NCBI GenBank assembly: GCA_030268105.1
Contig: BSDZ01000003.1
Span: 5,007,001-5,071,000 of the forward strand
Direction: 5' to 3'
DNA: 64,000 bases
Source of the DNA: Volvox africanus
Taxonomy: Eukaryota > Chlorophyta > Chlorophyceae > Chlamydomonadales > Volvocaceae
In this document: one piece after another, positions 1 through 13,194 of the stretch
How the letters are laid out: every line of letters begins with the position of its first letter
Numbering within the stretch: the first letter of the stretch is position 1
The notes under the pieces: model-generated
What the model was told of the DNA's origin: nothing
What the model saw: only the letters and a program-made list of their open reading frames with translations
Databases searched by the model: none
Program-made: the position numbers and the translations under genes

Positions 1-370
1 TTCGACGTGCTCAATGTAGCCCCAAAGTCGTTTCCAGATCGAACTGGGACTCCTCTCTTGTGGGCTCCTCCCAAACTTAGCTGGACATGTCGCGACGTGC
101 AAATCCTACCAAAGGGCCCGGTAAGGCGATAGTTGCGGTCAACGACTTTTGCTGCGACATGTTAATGACAGCTAGAAATCCCAGGCCCGAAGGTCGATAA
201 GGAGCAGCAGGATGCCTTAAGGAAGGAGCAATATGGATTTGCTAACCACCAGTTTCGCTCCACGACGCAAGGTGCGGCCATGGACATTCATCAGGCTTGC
301 AATTCTGGAACAAATGCATGGCAGTCCACTGTCAAGCGCACAGCCTTGTATATGAAATCGCAGCATTTGC
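1..370. other. Upstream region of the first gene; no gene recognised
   Basis: No exon, RNA gene or repeat is recognised here. An in-frame TGA at 353-355 lies just upstream of the ATG at 371, which supports that ATG as the start of the next gene unless an unseen upstream exon is spliced in. The promoter and 5' UTR of that gene are presumably here, but I see no convincing TATA box. Confidence 0.4.
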
Positions 371-3300
371 ATGGCTCCCAATGTACGACGGTCCAGCTAT
401 GCAGCCGTTACAACCAGTAAGGGTCCCCTTCAATGCCATCAAAATCCCTTACTCCCGAATTTCACGCCTCACGTGTATCATGTACCCCACGCGTTTTCCG
501 ACATTTCTCCACCTCGTGCGGCTCATGAATGTGCGTATCGAATGTTCAACACCCAGAAGCATGCTATCCTCTCGGACCCCATCCATCAGGCGACATCAGG
601 GCCCTGAACGACAAGCTCCGCGAACTGACCGACATGCTGGAAGACCGCAAGGTCGCCAACCGCATGCTTGTAACGGAGAACCAGCGCCTCAAGAAAATGT
701 GCGCAGACCTGCAAATCCAGCTGCTGGACAAGCCCACGACGCGCGGCGAGAGCGCGGCGCTCAAGTCCATGCGGGACATGGTGCGAGCTTGCCGTGAATG
801 CAGGGAACATGGCTTGACGCGGGGACAACGGGGAGGTGATGTTAGAACGAAGCTGGTTGTTACAGGAGCCGTCCCGTTCAGGAAATGCAGTCCACGCGCT
901 GCACCGCCGCCGTTATCCCTCCCTCCCTAAACAGGCTCAGCAATTTCAGAATCGGGAGCGAATGACATCGGCCTCAGCGGAGAAACTGATTTCGGAGCTC
1001 ATGGGTCAGAACCAGGTGGCGGTAGACGAGATGCAGCGGCTGGGTGACGACCGGGATGGGCTGATGGTGAGGGCGTATGGCGAATTGGGCTGGAGAGGGA
1101 GGGATGCGCTACTTTCTTTATTTCCCTCTCTCCTCCCGCACTCACAGGCGGAGTTGAGGACCACCCAGGAAGCGCTGGCCTCCGCCAGCAGTGAGGTAGG
1201 AGCCTACCGGGAGCAGTTAGCGGCGATGGCGGAGCAGAAGGAGACGCTGCTGGCGGAAAAGGAGGAACAGGTCCGACAGACACAGCAGCTGGACGAGCAG
1301 CGACAGCAGGTGGGCCGGGTCCCGGGGGATAACGGACCTAGTCACGGGAGCCCTGGGCTAAGGGCTGACGGTATGCTGTTGTGTGCAAGGCGGACCCCAC
1401 AGTGGACCCGACTAGTGCGGGTTCTCGGAACGTGCGATGTGATAAGTCTAATAGAGCTAGAGTTTCTAGATGGTGGAGGTTGTAGGGCCTGCGCAAAGAG
1501 GCTAGGGGTTGCGAGATATGGGCTCCGGGAGCAGCAGCAGCAGGGAGTACCGAGGAGTGAGATGGGTGGAGAGAGAGGAGTGAGAGGGGAGGAGTAGCTC
1601 GCTAGCATCAGCCAGCCTGCGCTGCTTTGCGGGTACAATGGGCCGTGTAGCGCTATGGCCTGTGGCTTGAGAAAGTTGCCACACGCGATTTGTGCTCCTG
1701 TCCAAGTCCTCGGGCGTCGAGCTGTGGAGATGAGTACTGCCCAGAGAGCTCGCCACCTGCGGGCTAAGACAGGGGCTTAGGATGTTCCTGCGACCAGACT
1801 TCGACGTGCGGTCACTTAGGGCTCCTTACGCGGTTCCTTCCCGAGCCCATCACAGTTGAGGAACAGCACGGCGCCCCGTGCCAGCACGCAAGCAAGCCCC
1901 CGAGCCAGCAAGCCCCCGAGCCAGCACACCAAGGGCGGCATCAAGACATGAAGCGCGCGTACGCCTTGAGTTGGGTGAATAATAGGCCCCCGTGAGGTTA
2001 CAGGACTTGAAATGCATTACCAAGCATGCCAGTAGTCAAGACTCAACACGGGTTCGCCCGAGTAAACTCACCTCTGCATTCGCGGCCGAGAGCCCACATT
2101 ATGCTTTTTGGCTGTGCTTGGATACGGCTCTCGCGTTGTGATAGATCATAGTGAAACTGGAGGGCGAGGTGGAGGCCCTGAAGCAGCAGCTAGAGGAGCG
2201 GGACGTTGCGGCGGAGGCGGCTCGAGTGGCGGCAGAGGCGGCGCTGCGCAGTCAGAAGGCCGCACTGGAGGCGGAGGCGCTGCTGCAGCGCCAGGCAGCA
2301 GTGGCGGAGGTGCAGGCTCAGGCAGGTGGTGGCGACGGGCCCGGGTTGGTAGAGGGCATCTTTGGGGTTGGTAATAACCAGCGGATAGCGCCTCCTGGCC
2401 GCCTCGAGGCGGTTGCTACACGGCTGCTGCCTCTGTGTTGGGGTTGCAGGGATGCAGGCAAGAAGTCCAAAAAAAGGAGTTCAAAAATCTCCTCGACCTC
2501 AGGGGGGACCTGCGCGGCGCTGAGGGGACCTGCGAGTCGGTCCCCATGGTGGCCTGCTGTCCACACATGCCTCACGGTGTTGAGCCGGCAATTCGTGGGC
2601 GACATCTCGGGGCGGTGACGCGGGCGAGGGAAGGACGTGTGGAAAGGGCTGTGAGGGGCGGGTGGGGGCCACAGCCCTACCCTTTCTCCGCTTTCTACTT
2701 TCTGTCATCGACTGCTGGCGTCCTTAAGGAGGTTACCTAGCCCCCTTCTCCTTTCCCTGACTCCCTGTCTTCATCGTGTTATGGACACGTTATGGACTAA
2801 AATCGCAATGACTATATTTCCACCCTAACCTGGACGCTAACCCTAACCTTTCATTGATTTGATATACACGCTTTCTTCCCCAAATACCTCAGGCAGGCTC
2901 CCTAAAGCAGCAGCTGCAGAAGGCCCACGAATTACTGCACTCCCTAAACCAGACGGAGGCACTAGGGCCCGGCTGGACGATCGTGGAACAAGGGCTGCAA
3001 GTTGAGGGTTCCCTCGAGCAAAGGCCTGAGAACGAGCCCGCGCCGCCGCCAGCTCCATTGGCTATGGCGGTGGCAAACGCAGCCGCGTCGAGGCGCTCCC
3101 GGCAGTCCTCCCGCACAGGGGATTACGGATCTGGCGGCCCTGGTGCTGCCGTAACCAATGGACCCGCGGGTCGCCACTCCGCCGCCGCCTCGGTCACGGG
3201 GTCATTGCAGCTTGAAAGATCTGGTAACGCCGGCCAGGAGGCGGCGGCGCCAGCTGCGGGATCCCCTGTGCAGGCTCGCATCAGAAGCTTGGCAGCGAGT

Positions 3301-6300
3301 GTGGCAGGCCGGAGCAGCGCCAGGCCGTCCGAGTCTGGCAGCGGCGGGGGCGAGGCTGGGAGGGGGGGCGTTGCCGACGTTGATGCAACAATACCGACTG
3401 GGGAGCGCAATGACACAGCTGAGGCGACGGCTTCGGCAGGTGAGGTTGGCGGAGTATTGGCGGTGGAGGCATCGGAGGATGTAGGCGGCGGCAGACACTC
3501 GGCGAACGTCGACGGCGAACAGCGAAACGCTGACGGCGTGGCGGCGGAGGCGGAGAGACCGGGTATCCGTGACGGTGGAGGCAGTAAGGCTGCTTCAGTG
3601 GCAGGTTCCGTGGAACTGAAGCCAAAGCAGCAGGAGGCGGTCGCTGGCGAAGCTGCAAGAAGTGGGGAGGGACGGCCTGCAGCCGGCACAAGTGGCGACA
3701 TGACAGCGTCCATGGCGCTCACCCCCGCGGCGCCGTCCGGACCCCGGGGCAACGTCCTGGAGCTTGTACTGCATGGTACGTCCGGTTCAATTCGTCATTA
3801 TAGAAAAGGAGTGGTAGCAGCGAATGTGGGCAGCATATGGGCAGCGCTGTCAGCGGTGGTGGCATCGCCGCTCAAGTATTCATCACTCTACCTCTCCCAC
3901 ACACACATACACCTGCCTGACCACATTAGCCGCCTGTAACAAGCTAATGTGACGTTGGTTAGGACCCTCCTATCGTCTCGTTTTTCGTTAGTTTGTTACA
4001 CCGAAGACAGGATTTTGACCTGGGCCCCCTCAAGATGAAGCATGTTAACACCGATGCCAACACCCTGCGTGTGACCTTCCCCTCTCCCCTGGACATAGTA
4101 CAGTGTGAGATCTTCTCCTCTCCCTGGGAGTTTGGGCGTACTCCCAGAGATGTACGCCTTCGGTAATCCGCCTCCCGCCTCTCCTCCTCTCTTTTCCCTC
4201 CGCTCCTCTGTTTAGACGCTACCCTGCACCCGGGGACCATCGGCCTGCCCGCATCGGAGCTGTGGGCGCTCATGCGCCTCAACTGCCCCGGACTGCCTGG
4301 CGTCACCCACCTGGCGCTGGCCCCGCCCGAATCTGGATCTGGATCTCAGCAATTGCCGGTTTTGCGCATCGTTCGACTGCATTTCCCCGATGATACGCGC
4401 CTGTTGACGGCAGTTGCGGGCGGTGCGGCGAAAGTGCTGCTGCAGAACCTGCGATCTGCAGTGGTCGGCGCGTTTGGATGCCCACGGGTGGTGCAGACCC
4501 CGAACGCCCCCGCCGCCGCCGGGGGCAGTGGCGGCGGCGGAAATGGCGTCAGGGCCGGAGCGGATGGCACGCTGGAGCGGGTACTGGTGGTTGCCTCACG
4601 AGATGAGTACAACTGCCTGTCCATGGAGCTCTACTGCATGAGCGAGGAGGGTGAGTTCCCGCTCCTACCGCCAGATCCGGTAACGGGGTTATCTCGAGCG
4701 CAGGCCACAGGGGCGGCGTGTTTTGTGTATGTGTTCGTGTGTGTGTATGTGTGTGTGTGTGTGTGTGTGTGTAGAAAATGCCAGTTGATGGCCCCATCAC
4801 CTGAGCATGTGCGTGTCCGTGGGTCTGTGTGTGTATAGCCAGGGTGATATTGCCTCTCCTGCACCTGCGGCCCTGGCCCTTCCCTAAACCCCAGCCGCCA
4901 GGGGGCCACCTCGGCTGAGTCCTCTGCTGCAACACATCCTGTATATCTTCCCACCATCCTTGAAGCCGCTGCCTGTTAACCAGCTTCATACTACATAGTT
5001 TTGTCTGCAAATTTTGCCTGACCAGCCACCGGTCCGGAGGCCACCATGCTCCCCTTCCGTGTGTATGAAGAGGGGGAGGGAGCGGATTGAACAGATGATC
5101 AGTTGAAGGGTGGGGAACAAGGTGCGAACTCTCGCTGACGATCTGTTGTGCGCACCGGTAAGGGATGATACTGTGTCCCTGGAAGTTCCATGATCGATTC
5201 TGACACTGAGCGGGATAAATAATCTTCGGTTGGTTGAGGGTGGATATGTCCCCGATTTTGACGGACGATGAGGACGCCGGTTATGGTGACTTGTGAGCCG
5301 ACTAGGAGTGGTCTTGAGGCCACCGTTTATCCGGCAGATTCCACTGGATGCTGGTGGTGGTGCTGAACCCGGGAAAATCACTGATTTCGGAGAAGTCAAC
5401 ATGTATGGGTGAACGGATGAGGGTGCCCGAAATAGGCACAGGGGAAGGTAGGGACTGCCAGGTAGTGGACACGGGTGAAGTAAAGGCCCCCTATCCCACA
5501 AACACACCATCCCTGCTCGCCCCTTTCTGAAACTCCCTTTCCACAAGCCCTCGACCCTGATCCTTGCGCCTCTAAAGGCAGGCCCATACGGCCCTTCCAG
5601 TTGCTGAGCACTCCCTGGCGCCAGCAACTGGCCGACAGCATTCCTCAGCCACGATCCGACGAGGTCTGCATCGACACACAAGCCCTGCACCGCTTGCAGG
5701 TGCGCTCCATACCGATCACAGTGTTTCCTCCCCATAGCCCGATGTCTTGGCATCTACACCACGTGGGTTGGCTGGACTGGTGTGGAGGGAAACCACGGCC
5801 ACGGCCGGCATGAAACTTATTCAGGAATGCGTTGATGGAGGAGCCTGCTGGGTGTGTTCCCCTGAACTTGATCATTGACACGTAGTGACATTGTTGAGGA
5901 TGACCGATACATGTATAAGAGAATGAGAAACAAGAAAGAAGTAATAACGCGAGACTCGTCCTCGCAGGAAGTAGTTTTACATAACAGCTTAGCCCCGCTG
6001 CTCCGCTTGCTTGGCTAGTGATAGCTGTACTGTGATGGTGTTACTTGTGAGCACGGCGCGCTGAGGATTTGCGCTGAGATGGCTTCATCTCTGAACCTTG
6101 GTTCGCCTCGGCTAGGGGCGTGCTAAACCCTCCAACACCTAAACCCCAAACCCTGAGTCATAGAGCCATGCTCCCAACGTCCGTCATCGCGTGTGTGCCC
6201 CGAATAAGCCCCAATCTAAGCCCCGTACGGTCTCTACCCCAGAAGAGCCCAGCCTCCCCCTACACATCACCCTGTGGCGCCGCTGACTTCGGTCCACCGC

Positions 6301-9300
6301 AGGCCGACGCTGCCCGAGCCAGCGGCCTCTTCGACCTCAGCGCCTTGAGGGTGTTCATTGGGCGGACTGACGGGCACACGTACCAGGTGGGTGAGGCTAA
6401 TAAGGACTGCTGTGTTGGTCGGGACACAGGATCGCAAGGGTGCCATCCGGCTTATGCCTTTGTCAATTTTGCGCCTAGCCATGAGGCGAGGCACGGGGAG
6501 GTCCGAGGGGAAGCTCTAGACCGTGACCTATGGTTGTCGGTCGGGGCCCTGGCCGATCGTGGTGGAAGCCCCAGATGGCGAACGCACTCATTGAATGAAC
6601 CCCTTATGTTAGAATGGATGCAGTTGTCACCCTAGAGACATATACTTGTGCTTCATACCTTACAAAACCGTCGTCTTACATGGTGATAACTGCATCCACT
6701 CCTGTTATCCAGCACTGTGTTTGCTATGCTGCACAACGCCTTGTCGTTACGTTCAACAATATTGATGATGATGGTGTTGTTCTTGCGGACTGCTGCACGT
6801 TTCACGATGTGCTAATGACAGGTATGGCGGCTAGCGGACGTGGGGGCACGGCGGAAGGCCAGCTTCACGGCGCTGGGCAGGGTAAGGCGGCAGAGGGCCT
6901 AGGCAGAGGGCCTGGGCATATGACGGCGAATAAGGGGTAGGTATAAGTGCAGCGGGCCTGCGAGTGCAATTGAAGGAGGAAGGATTCCACCCCTCTGATC
7001 TGTGCGCCAATTGACCTTAGGGAGGTTCCTCTTTGCAACCTGCGCGTATCGGAACGGCAAGGGAGGGGATCGACTTTAGTCGAGTCGCCGCGGGTTCAGG
7101 GTTGCGAGGGCGGCGGGTGTGTAGAAGCTGTAGACAAGCTGTGAATGTGCGGAAACCTAGGGGCTGGCAAGAAACTGGTTATGTAAACTTCGTATATCTC
7201 TTCGTAGCTGATGAGCTCACTGTGCTGATACCATAGTCCGTGCACCAGGCTTGTGTACAGTTGGGATAGTCCTTTTCCGTATTGTATGTATGATAGTCCC
7301 CTGTACAGCAGGTACGCAAAAACCTGTTAACAACCGTTTGTGTAATGCCGACCTCTTCCGGACTCGCAGGCGCTCGTGGAGGTGGCGGAGGACCCATGGG
7401 TCGGTTCAGCGCCCTTGGCCACAGCGTCCCTCCCCCTCACCGCCGCCCTAAGCTCCCCTACCCTTTCCCGTCTGGAGCTTGGCAACGTGAAGCTGTTGTT
7501 AGGCGATCAGGCCATGGTACGGCTGTACGAGCCCTCAGTAGATATCGCCACCCATGCACTGGCGTGCCGTACAATCGTTGGTGAGAAGCTGGCGGCTACG
7601 GTGCGCATTACGGCGAGGCTGGCACGTGACCCGGAGGTTTCAGAACAACTGCTGGCGGCGCTACAGCCAGCGCTGCAGGTGCGTGGGTTTTGTCGAGTTT
7701 TGTTGTTGAATCTCTCCCTCTCCCTCTTCCTCTCCCTCTCCCTCTCCCTCTCCCTCTCCCTCTCCCTCTCCCTCTCCCTCTCCCTCTCCCTCTCCCTCTC
7801 CCTCTCCCTCTCCCTCTCCCTCTCCCTCTCCCTCTCCCTCTCCCTCTCCCTCTCCCTCTCCCTCTCCCTCTCCCTCTCCCTCTCCCTCTCCCTCTCCCTC
7901 TCCCTCTCCCTCTTTCCCAACCCAGACACGAGGTAGTCAAGACATAAGCTGTGGGAAATGCGAAAGAGACAGAACGGGCTTTTAGAAGAAGGGGGGAGAA
8001 GGCGAATAGACGAGACCAGGTACTGCTGTTGAGAAGAACAAAGTGTACCGTCACCCAGTGATGCCAATCGGTGCAAGATATCCAAATACCCTGTCGGCCC
8101 CCACGGCCTGCGGTCCGTGTCCCGCCGTCCTCGTTCCCTGCCAAAGGTCGGGGCTGGGGCTCCTGCGCTGCCGCCGCTCCATTGGTTGTCGTTGCTGGGT
8201 GCTGAGGAGCTAGTTCTGGAGCGTCTGCTGCGGGAGCTGCGGGAAGGCGTGGGGGCTGCGGCAGGTCGGCTGATGGCATTACCGGCGCATGACGACGTGT
8301 CCGCGGCGGAGGTGGAGGTACTCGGCCGGCAAGCAGAGGGTGAGGTCGGGGGACGTGTGTAGATGCGGAAAAAATTTCCATTGGCCCTTCGTGAATTTCC
8401 CTTATGTTGGTTTGAATTGTTATGATAGTCCGACCCTGTTTTCGATCTCCGTAATTTTTACTCTATTTTGCTGCCCGTTAGGTTAATTTAGAAACACCAT
8501 GAAGCCTCCAGACGCCTTAGTTCGGATCCTTGCAATATATCTTGCTTTTATTCTTGCACGTCTTCATGGTCCTTGAATTGGGAATCCTCAACAATGCAGA
8601 TGCGATATTGCTTAAAGAGCGGCAACTGGTAGAGGGGCTAAATAGCTGCCAAGTGCTTGTGGCAGCCGCCGCGACCGCCAGCCCTCAGAAAGGTACCTTT
8701 GCGTGGGCACATCTGCAGCAGACACGGAGGCGCGTGGCAAGGTGCGGCAGGGGCCCTTGAAAGGTGGTTTTGTAAGCTGCAACAATCGAGTTAAGTTCCG
8801 CACAGATGAGGAAGGGACTTGGCACTTGGAGGGCAGTGCATAGGAGAATGCCACCTGACTGCTACACGCAGAATCCAGGGTTTAGCCCTGCGCGAGATCC
8901 TGGATCCTGAATCATTCTGTGCTGGAGACGGGATGTCAGGATATCCACAGCAGTTAAGGCATCTCCCCCTGTGAACTCTCCAGCCATCTACCTACGCCCA
9001 TCTCCACGCCTCCAGGACCTGGGCGGAAGTAACCGCCTTGTTCCGCCAGCGCCTGGAGCTCTACCGCCTGGGGGCCGTCGCCTGGCACTTCATCACGGGA
9101 GCCGCCGGCGGCGACGACCCCGTCTCCCGGCTACCAGTCACAACCACACGGCCTCAGGCCAAGAACCTTGCGGATGTGCTAGAGGCTCTGGCGGCGGCAT
9201 TGCAGGCGCTCGCGCCGCATGGAGCGACCTCTGGGGAGCTGCTTCCGGCGTCAGCGCCATTGGCACTGCTACTGCCGTCGCCTCCAGCGGCTCCGCCGCC

Positions 9301-12300
9301 ACAGGTGGCAGCTTCGGCGGCAGCAACACAGCCAGCGCCGGTGGGATACGCCCTGGCAAACGCCGCCAGGGAACTCGAGGCGGCGCTGCGCGCCTCTGTT
9401 GACGCCGCCGCAGCCGCTGCCGAGCAGGCGTTCGAGGAGCTGCGCAAGCAGGTGGCGGTGCCGGGGTCAGACGACATTTCGCTGGTGGAGGCAGCGCAGG
9501 TGCGGTTGGCAACCCTTGCGGCGCCGGTGACGGCGGCGCTGGTGAGTGGCATGGCGGGCCTGTGTCAGGCCGCCGTCGCGGACAGTCTGGCGGAGCCGGA
9601 GACAGTTGCGACGCTGCGGGAGCAGCTCTTGGCGGGTGCGGCTGCAGCGGCAGCGGGGGCACCGCCGCCACTCCAGCTGTCGACAGCTGGAATGCATTTG
9701 GTGGCACAGCTGGCGATGCAGCTCGGTGTACAGGCACATGCCGCGGCCGCGATGACGACCTCAACCTCCAGTGCAGGTCAGGTTTATTGCCACACGCCCT
9801 TTGTGGAAATGCATATGCGACCAGAATCCATATTCCATAATCCTCGATGCTCCGGGTATCCGTAATGAATCGGTTTTCCCACTACGGGACGCACTGCTCG
9901 ATGAAGCGAAGGTGAATCCCCCCTCGCCTTGAGGCCGCCTTCTGGGGCAGAACTGAACTCAAATACCATTGCAATCTGAGGCGGTACGGTACAACCCCAT
10001 CGAATTCGCAGGACCCAAATCGCAACATGGCGCTGTTGCCGTCGCCGCCGCGGCCGCGGCCCCGCAGCTGAGTGCTGCACTGCGGTCGTTGCAATGGCTG
10101 GTGGGCGCCCTGACGCGTGCTGCGCCAGCGCCCATAGCCGCCAGCCCGCACTCCGTCGCCGCCTGGGCCAAGGCCGGTGTCCGGCTGCGGCTGCAGCTCG
10201 GGGTGGTGTGTACGACCTGGTCAGCGGCGGCGGTGGCGGCAGCAGGGCACGCGCTACTGCTGTGCGGACAGCGCCATGCGGCAGTGGCGCTGGCCTTGGA
10301 GGTCATGGGCAGGTGCGAGTTCGAGAGTGCGTATACGCGGGCTTGAGAATGTCAAGGCGCTTAAGTGCGCTTGATGATTGGAGATGAATCAATCGGTCGA
10401 ATATAAACTTCTCCATCTGTCTGCGTGTGGCCTTACCAGTGAAGTGCCCAGCCGAGTACGTGCTGCCGGCTCAGCACTCTGCGCTGTGCGCTGGCACTTG
10501 CCAGCCAATAGCAGCCAGCCGCCAGGTGGTGCATGAACCGCATATCTGTGAAAACAGATACACCGGCTTTACCGGCTCCAGCATGCGAGGGGATTAGTCT
10601 GTGTAAGGGGGTGTTTGGGGTCGGTTCCCGGTGCAACGTACACGCCTTTGTCCGGGTGTGTCATACGCATACATTGTTAACCTGCTGGCTTAGCTGGGTC
10701 TCGACGTCCGGTCGGGCATCTTGGCCGGCGGAATATGAGGGCATTCAAGGAGAAGGTATACAGAGCCGCCACTCAGCAAGGGAACGCATGAGACCACCCT
10801 TTCATGTGGTGGCCACCCTTGAGGCGGCCTGCGGGGAACTCGTTTAGGTTTTTACTTCACGTGCGGGCCCTCGGACCCTGCAGGGAGGTCGACCGGGTCC
10901 TTGACGCAACCAAAGCCACCCTGGAGTCACTGCGTGCCAACCGATCGTACGATGCGACCGTGCTGGCGGACTGCATGCCTCCGATCGCCACCGAGCTAAT
11001 GTCACACGCTGCAGCAGCCGTCACGTCGTGCTTTTGGCTGGCAGCGCAAATGGTGTTGACGCCGCTGGTCGTACATGTGCACATGACTCCGCCAGCGCCA
11101 CCGCCGCCGAACCACACCCCGGGCGACACACAACATCACCCAGGCCCGCCTGAGCTAATAGCATCCTCTGGAGCTCAGGGAGCAGCAGCCGCCGGCATCG
11201 CGCAGGGCCTCAGCAGTAGCAACGGCAGTGGCAGTAGCAGTAGCAGTAGCAGCAGCGGCTCGTGCTACAGCTCTTCTCTGCACGTCTCCAGCTGCGTCAC
11301 CTTCACGATTGTGACCACGGGAAACCTGCGTGTCGGCGGCCCGGTGCTGGTACCAGCGGCAGCGGCGGCGGCGGCCCCGACCATTCGACCTGGGGAGCCG
11401 TCGCTCGCGCCTCTCAATCAGCCACTCCTCACGACCTGGCAGCCAAGGCGTGCGGTTCTGTATCTGGACATCACTCGCCTGAATGCGACCAACGCCGCCG
11501 CAGTGGCAACGGCTCCAGGTTCAGATCCGCAGGCGGCGTCACCGCCACCGGCGGCGATGGACACTGCAGCGCTACCGCATCTGCCGGCGGCGCTCGAGCT
11601 CCTGGGCTGGACACTGCGCCACGCGGAAGAGTTTTACCACGGCCACTTCGCAGCCGGCCCTCCAAATGAAAGCGGTCCTGCATTGACGGCAGCAGCAGCT
11701 CCCCCAACAAAGGCACCGTCAGCAGCGCCGTCTACGGCGTCCACACCACGGGGGTCTGCAGTACTCCCTGGCGGCACTGGCCCAAGTCGACGAGGATCCG
11801 CGTCTGTGGCGGGCTCAGTGTCCGTGGCCGAAAATGTGCCGCCGCCGCCGACGGCAGCACTGGCGACGGATCCGCTGACGGCACTTAGTGAGGCCAAGCT
11901 AGCGGCGCACATGGCGGAGGAAGCTGACGTGGCGGTGCTGGCAGGCGGGCGGCTGGCTGACGCAGGGTCCTTGATCAAGTGGCTTTCGCAGAACGGAATG
12001 CTTGTGCTGGTGGCCGCGGACCTACAACAGCTGCCGGAAGCCCTGGCCGGCACCACCGGTGGCTCAAGTGGCGACAATAATGATAACGATAACACCGCTG
12101 CCCGGGCGCTGGCGCGCACGCTGGTCGGCCTATTGGCAACCCACCACCTTCAGGCCGCCACAGTCAGGACCCTGATGCAGCCACTCTCCCACGGGGCTGC
12201 GCAACCAGCGTCGGCGGCCACCCCTCGGCCCGGCACCCGATCCTCAGCTTCCACACCCAGAACCTCATTGTCGGGAAAACCCGGTCCCCCCATGACCCCC

Positions 12301-13194
12301 GTACCTCCAGCCTCTACAACACTATCCGCGGCTGCCGCCCCAGGTACTGCAGCTTCGGCAGCGGCTTCTGGATTGCAGCCTCTGGCAGTTCTGACCCACC
12401 TGCCTGATCTGGCCCTTGCCAAGCCGGCCCTCGCCATCTGCAATGAACTTGCCCGCCGAGTGGACCTGGCGCTGCAGGCGCTTGAGGCCGCGTTCGCGGC
12501 GGCGCCGCCACTGGCACCGCACGCAGCCATGCTGGCCCGCCACGTCTCACGGCAACTGGCGCAGCAACGGCTGCTACTGGAGGGGCTGCTACTGGCTCCA
12601 GAGTTGCTCCGTGCCAGGCATCCGGGAACGGTTCCGCTGCCGGGCAGTGTCGCTGCAGCCGCCACTGCGGCGGCTGGGCGGGGCTCAACGCCGTGGCAGC
12701 CATGGGGACGCCTGGGTGATGTGGCGGCGACACCGCCGTTGCCGCCGGTGGGGATGTCGCAAGCGTCACCGCCAGCACCCAGTCGCCAGAGCAGCTTAGG
12801 GCGTATGCGGCCTTCGCTCCCCGCCATGACTCCAAAGAGCAGTGTCTCGAGGCGCACGTCAATGGCTGGCGGCGCCACCGCTACCGCTGTAACTCCCCCG
12901 TGGTCGCCGTCAGTGCATCCAGCTCCTCCTCCGCCGCCGCCGCCGCCGTCAGTACCAGTCGGGACAACAGACGCCTACAGCACGGAAAGCGAGGATGAGG
13001 AGGTCGGTGTCAGCAAGCTTGCGCCGGTTCCACGGGCAGCAAGTAGTGGCGTCGGGTTGTCTGGGGCTATGAGCTACGGCGGAGGCGCCCCGGTGTTGGT
13101 GCCGGATGAGCCGGATGCCGACTCAGATGCCGCGTCCATTGCGAGCGCCTCCACTTTGGGATCCTTGGTTAGCCGGGGTCGCATCCCGCGCTGA
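371..13194 (+). CDS. Large multi-exon gene for a coiled-coil protein of unknown family (~2165 aa)
   Basis: Proposed exons: 371-416, 590-780, 935-1066, 1148-1309, 2145-2325, 2897-3765, 4011-4104, 4216-4650, 5578-5699, 6303-6386, 6822-6881, 7370-7678, 8147-8339, 8600-8702, 9016-9776, 10012-10312, 10440-10525, 10694-10755, 10888-13194. All phases agree and the sum is 2166 codons with the TGA at 13192. The first ~250 residues are heptad-rich (for example [40 protein letters not shown]), indicating a coiled coil. A Ser/Ala/Gly-rich linker follows, then a conserved-looking middle ([20 protein letters not shown], then [20 protein letters not shown]), and an Ala/Pro/Ser-rich C-terminal ~770 residues in one long exon that is interrupted by short ordered segments. 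I recognise no catalytic motif or named domain; a cytoskeletal or ciliary scaffold is possible but is only a guess. Least certain are the donor at 3766 (GTACTG, chosen for phase over GTACGT at 3776), the donor at 8703, and the 10526-10887 exon structure. Confidence 0.72.
4737..4772 (+). repeat. (TG)n microsatellite in an intron
   Basis: A run of alternating T and G with a few A interruptions, directly visible, inside the intron after the exon ending at 4650. Confidence 0.9.
5260..5508 (+). repeat. Dispersed short repeat, copy A
   Basis: About 250 bases matching 54450-54690 in the same orientation. Shared blocks include GGCAGATTCC at the centre, CTGATTTCGGAGAAGTC, and GGGAAGGTAGGGACTGCCAG near the end. 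Both copies finish in a TATCC then CA-rich tail. A shorter inverted relative lies at 35619-35740. It sits in an intron of the coiled-coil gene. A block reading GTGCTGAACCCGGG resembles a tRNA-type B box, so a SINE is possible; a nonautonomous DNA element is the alternative. Confidence 0.75.
7711..7918 (+). repeat. (TCTCCC)n hexanucleotide microsatellite in an intron
   Basis: About 200 bases of a nearly pure TCTCCC tandem repeat, inside the intron 7679-8146. It opens spurious Leu/Ser, Leu/Pro and Arg/Glu reading frames on both strands that should not be read as protein. Confidence 0.97.

Noticed and set aside
2823..2852. CCCTAACC-type motifs resembling telomeric repeats
   Set aside because: Only two or three imperfect units inside an intron; far too short for an interstitial telomere tract.
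6614..6940. Plus-strand frame with [13 protein letters not shown] sequence, first considered an exon
   Set aside because: Its phase does not fit either neighbour, whereas a short exon at 6822-6881 ([20 protein letters not shown]) after a branch-point-like GCTAATGACAG fits both sides.
7507..8381. Arg/Glu and Arg/Gly frames on the minus strand
   Set aside because: They arise from the TCTCCC hexamer tract; the flanking plus-strand exons of the coiled-coil gene explain the conserved parts.
11471..12878. Long minus-strand and alternative plus-strand frames within the last exon of the coiled-coil gene
   Set aside because: Shadow frames of GC-rich coding sequence; they lack conserved motifs and the plus-strand frame continues the phased gene model.
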